Below are positions 57,270 to 64,000 of a stretch of DNA of 64,000 nucleotides, in pieces (positions within the stretch are counted from its first letter, which is position 1; each line of letters begins with the position of its first letter). The stretch is taken from contig VXAI01000157.1 of the NCBI GenBank assembly GCA_013399305.1, positions 736,368 to 800,367 of the forward strand, read 5' to 3'. The position numbers and the translations under genes were made by a program. This DNA comes from Rostratula benghalensis. Its lineage: Eukaryota > Chordata > Aves > Charadriiformes > Rostratulidae. The notes beneath the pieces were generated by a model that made no database searches, was not told the DNA's origin, and worked only from the letters and a program-made list of their open reading frames with translations.

Positions 57270-59020
57270 GCCAGTGCTCAGTCACTCCACAGTAAAAAGA
57301 TGTTTCCTGATGTTCAGGGGGAACCTTCTGTGTCCCAGTTTATGCCCATTGCCTCTTGTCCTGTCACTGGGTACTACTGGAAAAAGCCTGTCTCTGTCTT
57401 CTCTATGCTCTCTCTTCAAGTATTTATGTACATTGATAAGATCTCCTTGAGCTCTCTCTTCTCCAGGCTGAACAGGTCCTGCTCTCTCAGCCTTTCCTCA
57501 TAGGAGAGACGCTCCATTCCCTTCAGCATCTTAGTGAGCTTTTATTGGACCATCTCCAGTACAACCATTGTGTACTGGAGAGCCCAGACCTGGACCCACG
57601 ACCCCAGGTGTGGCCTCACCAGCGCTGAACAGAGGGGAAGGGGATGCCCTCTCTTGACCTGCTGGCAATACTCCTAATGCAGCCCAGGGTACTGTTAGCT
57701 TTCTTTGCTACAAGGACACATTGATAACTCATATTCAACCTGATGCCCACCAGGACCCCCAGGTCCTTTTTTGTAAAGTTGCTTTTCAGCTGGACAACAC
57801 CCAGCATGTACTGGTGACTGGGGATGTTCCTCCCCAGATTCAGGACTTTGTTGAACTTCGTGAGGTTTCTGCCAGCTCATTTCTCCAGCCTCTCCAGGTC
57901 CCTCTGGTTGGCAGCACAGCCTTCTGATGTATCAACTGCTCTTTCCAGTTTTGGGTCATCTGCAAGCTTGCTGAGTGTACACTCTGCCCCATCAACCAGA
58001 TCATTAATGAGGATTTTAAATAGAACTGAAGCCAGTACTGACCCCTGCCTGGGGTACCCTGCTAGTCACTGGCCTCCAACTAGGCTTCATGCTGCTAACC
58101 ACCACCCTCTGCACCAGTTTTCAATCCACTTCACTGTCTGCTTCTCCATCCATACTTCTTCATCCACCAACAACTTCTCTGTGAGAATGTTATGGGACGC
58201 TGTGGGAACTTTTTCTGCAAGAAAAGGGTCACATAACTGAAATAGACTGAAACAAGTTAACAACAACGAGTGTGAATCTAAGCAGATACAGAAGATGTAA
58301 ATAAGGGCAAACAAGAACTATTAAGCAATTAAATGTAATGACTTGGCTGATCCTCAAGGCCACGTTCTCAGGCTTGCTGTTAACCAATTATAGCTTTGCT
58401 ACCTATAACTTGTATCCAATTACTAATTGCCAAGTTAGTATGTTTCTGTAAGAAAGCACTAGATATGAAAGAGCTCCACCTGCAATAAAAGGCACTTACC
58501 TGATCATATTGGTCATTTTGTGGTGTCCAGGACTTCCACGTCAGCAGGACATAGTGTCAAAGGCTTTACTGAAGTTCAGGTGAACAATATCCACTGCTTA
58601 TCCACTGCTCTCCCCTCATCTGCCAGACCACTCATTTCATTGTAGAAGTTCATCAAGTTAATTAAGCATGACTTCCCCTTGGTGAAACCATGCTGACTGC
58701 TCTTGATGACTGTCTTGTTGTTGATGTGTCTGGAAATGGTTTCCAGGATTAGTGGCTCCATCACCTTCCAGGGATCAAGATAAGACTGACTGCCCTATAA
58801 TTCCCTGCATCCTTCTTGCCCTTCTTGAAAGGCAGTTGCTTTCCTCCTGTTCTCGGCCACTTCCCATAGTTGCTGTGATTGATCAAAGATTGCTGAGAGT
58901 GGTTCCCACAGCACTTGTGAGTATACCCCTTCAGGGCCCATGGACTTCAGTATTTCCAATGTGCTTAAGTAGTCTGTGACCTGATTCTCTTGCACCATTG
59001 CCAAGTCCCTTCTAAGCTCA
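57270..59020 (-). mobile_element. CR1 LINE, long reverse-oriented copy split by an LTR
   Basis: Reverse CR1 ORF2 sequence runs from about 57270 to 58200 and resumes at 58547 to about 59020 (for example ggtgaaaccatgctgactg). The solo LTR at 58201-58546 interrupts it. Stops and indels are frequent, so it is an old copy. Confidence 0.88.
58201..58546 (+). mobile_element. Solo LTR nested in CR1
   Basis: Starts TGTGGGAACTTTTTC and ends GTCAGCA, with AATAAA near 58483. The flanking hexamers ggacgc (58195-58200) and ggacat (58547-58552) agree at four of six positions, consistent with an aged duplication. CR1 homology continues on both sides. Confidence 0.8.
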
Positions 59021-61599
59021 ACCATGCTGTTGTCCCAAATCTGGGTTCCTTACCTAGTGTGCAAAGAGAAAATCCACACACAGACTCGAGATGTTTCTTC
59101 ATTTCATGTCTGCCCAGACATGGGTATTAGGTGGAAATTCACAAAGCTATCACAGCTTGGCTTGTACATTGCAAGCTTTTCTAGTTTACAAAAATTGACT
59201 AATTGGCACAATATACTTGTCATTGCCAGCTCATGATTTCACAGTAAGGTTCTGTTGGCTGGCTGTGTTCTTGCTTTGAATTAAAGGTATAGTAAGTCCA
59301 TAAATTATTATACATGCTCAGTGAGCAGGGGTTTCATCAAGGAGATGAATAGCTTACCACTTGGAGGTGTGGTTTTCACATTATAATAAGCTAAGTTCAC
59401 CTAAAGGACACATACTTTTTGTTTTCAACATTTTGCAACCACGAGCAACCTTGCAGTTTTAGCTGAACAACCCAGTTTTCCCTAGTTAGATTCCTTGTGT
59501 CTTTTTGCCACCTGCAGGCTGATAAAACACATTTGTCTCCTTTGATTGCCCAAGGTCTTTTCTTCTTTAGAGACGCCTTTGCTTTGCCTGCATCCCCTGT
59601 GTGTCTCAGCTGCAGGAAAGCATGGCCTCTCGCTGAGCATGAGGACAATTAGCACTCATTATTAGACCTGATGGATGTTATGTGCACTCTGCACAGCCAG
59701 ACCAAAGCCCTTTCCTTGGAATCAGCCCCCACCCAATTGATGTTCAAATGCTGTGTGCGCAGTAAGTGGAGGTTGATGCCTGTGCTCAGAAGACAGGTAG
59801 GCAGATGCTGTAGGGTCAGGAAGCTGGTGCGTCCCACTTTGATGAGAGGGTGGTGGTGCAAGTGACAGCCCCATGTGTGGCCCGCAGTGGGAGAAAAGGC
59901 AGAAGCCAGTTGTGAAAATATATCCTCAAATTTGTATTTTGGGGAGGCAGGCAGTAATCCAGCCATCATCTCTTCCCTCCCTGCCATGGACACAGGTTTT
60001 CCTTACTCTGCTGCAGCAACAGGGGAGGCCTCCCTCAAGGCCAGGGGAGGGCTCATCGCTTGAGGCACTTCACACCAGGAGGCTTCCCAAAACCCCAATC
60101 TGCATTTGGAATGGTGCTTGGAGACATTCCCAGAGTGAGAGAGTTGTGCTGAACTGCACACAAATGTCTTCTTGTCCAACATTTCTAGTCAGCACAACCA
60201 GCACCCCTTGGTGTGGTAACTGTGATGAGGCACGTGTACTCTGACATAGAGTGCTGAACTGCTCCTCCTTGGGACAGAGACTTTGAAGCCAGAGCATCCA
60301 TTCATTCCTCATCAGTGGCAAATCAGAATTGAGAGAGCTGTGGAAGAAGCTCTGAACCTCAGGTCTTGCCTATGCTGACACCAACCAACCCTGCATTCCC
60401 AAACGCACAGGAAGAAGTTGTCGTTCAGGGCACCAAGGGAGGGCGAGTTCATAAGTAAATAGAGGCTGATGGCAACAAAGTCCTTCCTGTGTCAGAACTG
60501 ATCCCATCCTCTTGATTTCAGGTCACACCTCTTTCCGAAACCAAACTGCCTCCAAGACACAGGCAGAAAGCTGACAAAGCATTTCCCAGGGGCAAAACCA
60601 CCACTTCACCTTGGGAACAGCTTCTCTGCACCGTGCTGGAATGAGATGTATTAACAGGCACATTCTGCCTGTGTGTCTGCCTCTGTTCTGACACCTCCTA
60701 TGAAAGTAGCTCGGCTCCTCTGAATGCCAAGACACAGCCAGAGGAGGAAGGAGTTTGTGTTACACAGCGGTGTTCAAAATGCTGTTTCCTGGGGGACCGA
60801 CGGCCAGACATCTAAGAAGGAGCACGCTGCTGTTATTCCTCCTGCCTCGTTAACATGCCCGCGGCTGAAACCAGCAGCAGAAAGATGAGCTCTCTGCACC
60901 CTCTTGTGAAAGTTCTCCACAACTGCACTGCCATAACCCTACAGGCTATCAGCAGCCGCGAAAATGGCTGCGACGCCTGCTCCTCCAATACAGTAGCAAG
61001 CCAGATGTGAGGGCTGAAGAACTGGTGCTGCCAACATCTGTTCAACACAGCGAACCTTAGAAATAGGGACAGGGGAACTCACAGAATCATTCAGTCCATG
61101 CCTTGGCAAGTTGCTCCTGTCCACACCTGCCTTCCTCACTACTCCCAAAGATGACTGAAGCTGAGCTCTGCACACACGTACATGAACCCCCCAGCACAGG
61201 CACAGACACCTCCAGCGGGACAAACATCTGCTCACCTTGGAGAGGTTCCTGGTTTGACACAGTCTTTGGGGTGCATAGACAAACCGCTGGAGGTGGCAAG
61301 GTCATAGTTCATCCCAGCTCCTTTGATTGACCGTAACAGAACTCAAGCTCAATAGATTTATTTATTTTAAATAGCAGCCTGATTTTTTTTCCATTATTTT
61401 ATCCATTTACCCTTTTTTTTTTAATGCTACTTTGAAGCTCTGTACATAGTCCCTTCCTTCCTTTGATGTTTCTACTCTTCCTTTCTTTGCACCTTCCCCT
61501 CCCTGATTGTCAGATGAGCTATTTTCACATCTTTTTGGGTCCTTATTTTCACCCATCTGGTCTCACCAGGTACTCACCAAAGCCACCCTATCACTCCAC
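59021..61599. other. Intergenic, nothing recognised
   Basis: No exon, RNA gene or repeat family recognised. Open frames of up to about 120 codons occur on both strands without motifs. Confidence 0.5.
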
Positions 61600-62485
61600 T
61601 CCTCAGCTGGACAAGGGTGACAAAACATGATGAAAAGCTCATGGGTTGAGATAAGGACAGACAAAACAGACTCGACTCGGGGAAGTTAATTTAATTAATA
61701 CCAATCAGAATGGGATAATGAGAAACAAAACCAAATCTTAAAAAATGTCCCACACCTCCTTTCTTCCCAGGCTTAACTTCACACCCAGTTTTCTCTGCCT
61801 CTTGCCCCCAAGTGGTGCAAGAGGATGGGGAATGGAGGCTGCAGTCAGTTCATCACACATTGTCTCTGCTGCTCTTTCCTCCTTGTTCTCTTTCCCTGCC
61901 CCTGTGTGGGCTCCCTCTCATGGGAGACAGTCCCCTGCAAGCTTCTCCAATGTGAGTCCTTCCCATGGGCTGTAGTTCTTCATGAACTACTCCTGTGTGG
62001 GTGCTTGCACAGGCTGCAGTCCTTCAGAAGCAGGCTGCTCCAGCATGGGTTCCCCACGAGGTCACAAGTCTTGCCATGAGGTCACCTGTTCTAGTATGGG
62101 CTTCTCTCTCCACTGGTTTATGGGTCCTGCCAGGAGTCTGCTCCAGTGTGGGGTCTCCATGGGGTCACAGCCTCCTTTGGGGCTTCCACCTGCTCCAGCA
62201 TGGAGCCCTCCCTGGGCTGCAGGTGGACATCTGCTCCACTGTGGTCCCCTACGAGCTGCAGAGGGACAGCCTGCCTTAACCATGCTCTTCACCAGGGGCT
62301 GCAGGGGAATCTCTGCTTGGGTGCCTGCAGCACCTCCTCCCCCTCCTTCTTCAATGACCTGGGTGTCTGCAGGGCTATTTCTGTCACATATTCTCACTCC
62401 TTCTCCTCATTGCAATGCTCTTGCTCAGCAACCTTTTTTTTCCCCTTCTTAGATATGGTCTCACAGAAGCATTACCACTAATGAG
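61600..62485 (+). repeat. Avian LTR-like repeat with imperfect tandem units
   Basis: Opens with tcatgggttgagataagga and an A/T-rich stretch. It then carries a series of diverged units of roughly 45-55 bases built on a CTCCAGYRTGGG...TGGGCTGCAG theme (about 61930-62310), ending near agatatggtctcacagaag. It resembles, from memory, an LTR-retrotransposon-derived repeat common in Neoaves. Confidence 0.6.
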
Positions 62486-64000
62486 AACTGTGAGAACAGC
62501 CATGAAACTCCCCTCAAGGCAAGAGCAGAGGAGCACATTTGTGTGTAGAGCTGTGTAGGGACTGGTATTTCCAGTGCAGTACCAAACAGTTACCCAAGTG
62601 CACAAGTTTTGGGGGTGTGCTGGCTCTGACCTTTTCATAATTCCATTTTTTCCCCCATTATCATCTATCACTGACCTTCATTTCAGATCTGTTAAGGATT
62701 TTCCCTGTTGCCTTCAGAGCACCCATTGAGACTCAGGAGCTTGTGTTTTGACAGGCCGTTTGGTTGCTTGAGTGCTGAAGGCACCCTCTGTGTCGGCTGG
62801 AGGATGTTCTTTGAGCCCTGCTGGAATAAACGCTCATTTCAGAAGAACCAAGGGTAGGCAGCAGCTCCCCTCTCTTGGAATCACATTGATTTACACTTCC
62901 AGGCAGGTGCCTTTCATCCTGTCCCTTCATCGCTGTGCATTCAGTGTAATTCTTCCTTCACACTCCTGTCTACTGCTTACAGCCAAGCGCTCGGAAGCAA
63001 TCCCATTTCACGGCAGTCCTGCATGCCCACAAGGGTCATGAGAAGACATATGGGAATGAAACAGATATCCCACGCTCCAGTATATTGCAAATAGTGAAAA
63101 CTAAACTGCACTATTTAGGCTGACACATCACATACTTTCACTAAAAACCTTATTTTTTCCAGTGCTTTTCAAAATACATGGCTGTATTTTGCAATGCAAG
63201 TGGATTTCGTTCGAAGGCAGCATTTGCAAGGGGAGTAGAAGTTCCCCTGGCTGCACAGCTCCACCTAACGAGGTGTAACCCACTAAGGGCCAAGCTCAGG
63301 GATCTGTACAAGTGATGGAACACAGACTCATTTTCTGCCCTGTGAATTGTCAGGGTTGGAGGGCTTTTGTTCTAGGGAAGAGCAAGTGTGGTGTGGTACT
63401 AAGCAAGGCCATCTTTGACCATGAGGGAAAGGGATGTGCAGAATTGGTGGACAGATGACCATTTTAGGTCACTTTAAGATGAGCAATGACACTGAGAGCT
63501 CTGGAGTCATTCTGTGTTGGCATCAGTGGGATTAAAGGCCAGTTTTATCTGAGGCCAGACTATTTCACAGATCACAGCACCTCCTGGTTGCTACCATACT
63601 CTCTTCATCACCTTCCCTTTTGTAACAGCCTACTGGTGTTCCAACCTCTATCCACCCTTTGACAAATATTTATTCTAATTTCCCTTGGAGCAATTTTCAT
63701 TTAATTCCTCATTAAGGGTCTCCTAATATATGTTGGAGCAAGTGGATTCTAGTGTGAATTACAGCTGCTACGTGCAGGTTATGCTGTGCAACAGTGCTGG
63801 AGGTAGCAGCCACCAAAGACCACCTGCACCTTTTGGCCATGGGGAGTAAGCTGGGCACTCTTCAAGCCCCCCAGAGCACATGGGCTCCTCTCCCTCCCTT
63901 CCTTTTCTTCCTCCCCCCCTTTTCCTCCTCCTCCTGCCTTCTTTCTGTCCCTGTTGAGATACCTCCTTGACACCCAGAGGCATTGTGTTCACCAAACACC
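62486..64000. other. Right-end intergenic, nothing recognised
   Basis: No gene seen. A pyrimidine-rich run (cct/ctt) lies at about 63885-63945. Confidence 0.5.

Overview
The window is vertebrate, and almost certainly bird, genomic DNA. The evidence is abundant CR1 LINE fragments on both strands (with CR1 3' ends such as ATTCTATGATT-like tails), two proviruses whose primer-binding sites match the tRNA-Trp type used by avian retroviruses, several LTRs of families common in bird genomes, and intron-rich host genes with CpG-island promoters. The LTR families at 28.3 kb, 40.7 kb and 61.6-62.5 kb look like those widespread in Neoaves rather than typical of galliforms, but that is recollection and not a database result. 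The species is not identifiable here.

Three host genes, all on the minus strand and so read right to left, can be rebuilt exon by exon with consistent splice phases. MARVELD2 (tricellulin) has 6 coding exons between 51606 and 45094 and 530 codons. GTF2H2 (TFIIH subunit p44) has 15 coding exons between 37483 and 26846 and exactly 395 codons. A NAIP/BIRC1-type NLR (three BIR domains, NACHT, leucine-rich repeats) has 13 identified coding exons between 20188 and 4115. The order MARVELD2 - GTF2H2 - NAIP matches the human 5q13 neighbourhood. Occludin, which in human lies between MARVELD2 and GTF2H2, is not visible between 37.5 and 45.1 kb.

Layout: 1-680 left flank with one doubtful terminal exon; 681-2919 decayed provirus 1 with paired LTRs; 4023-20188 NAIP, with CR1 and LTR insertions in its introns; 20189-26845 the NAIP/GTF2H2 interval, holding a CR1, provirus 2 (betaretrovirus-like, tandem TATA repeats in its LTR, dUTPase-like remnant, truncated 3' LTR) and an unexplained 99-codon ORF; 26846-37483 GTF2H2; 37484-45093 a CpG island and 7 kb without a gene except for one LTR; 45094-51606 MARVELD2 with its CpG island; 52088-52226 an assembly gap; 52227-64000 gene-free DNA holding old CR1 copies, one solo LTR nested in a CR1, and an LTR-like repeat with internal tandem units.

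The genes do not form a pathway. MARVELD2 acts at tricellular junctions, GTF2H2 in transcription and nucleotide-excision repair, and NAIP in cytosolic innate sensing. The most testable oddity is in NAIP: the splice phases require an exon carrying the fourth zinc ligand of BIR3 between 13074 and 14582, and none with canonical splice signals is visible. If it is truly absent, the BIR and NACHT halves cannot be joined in frame.
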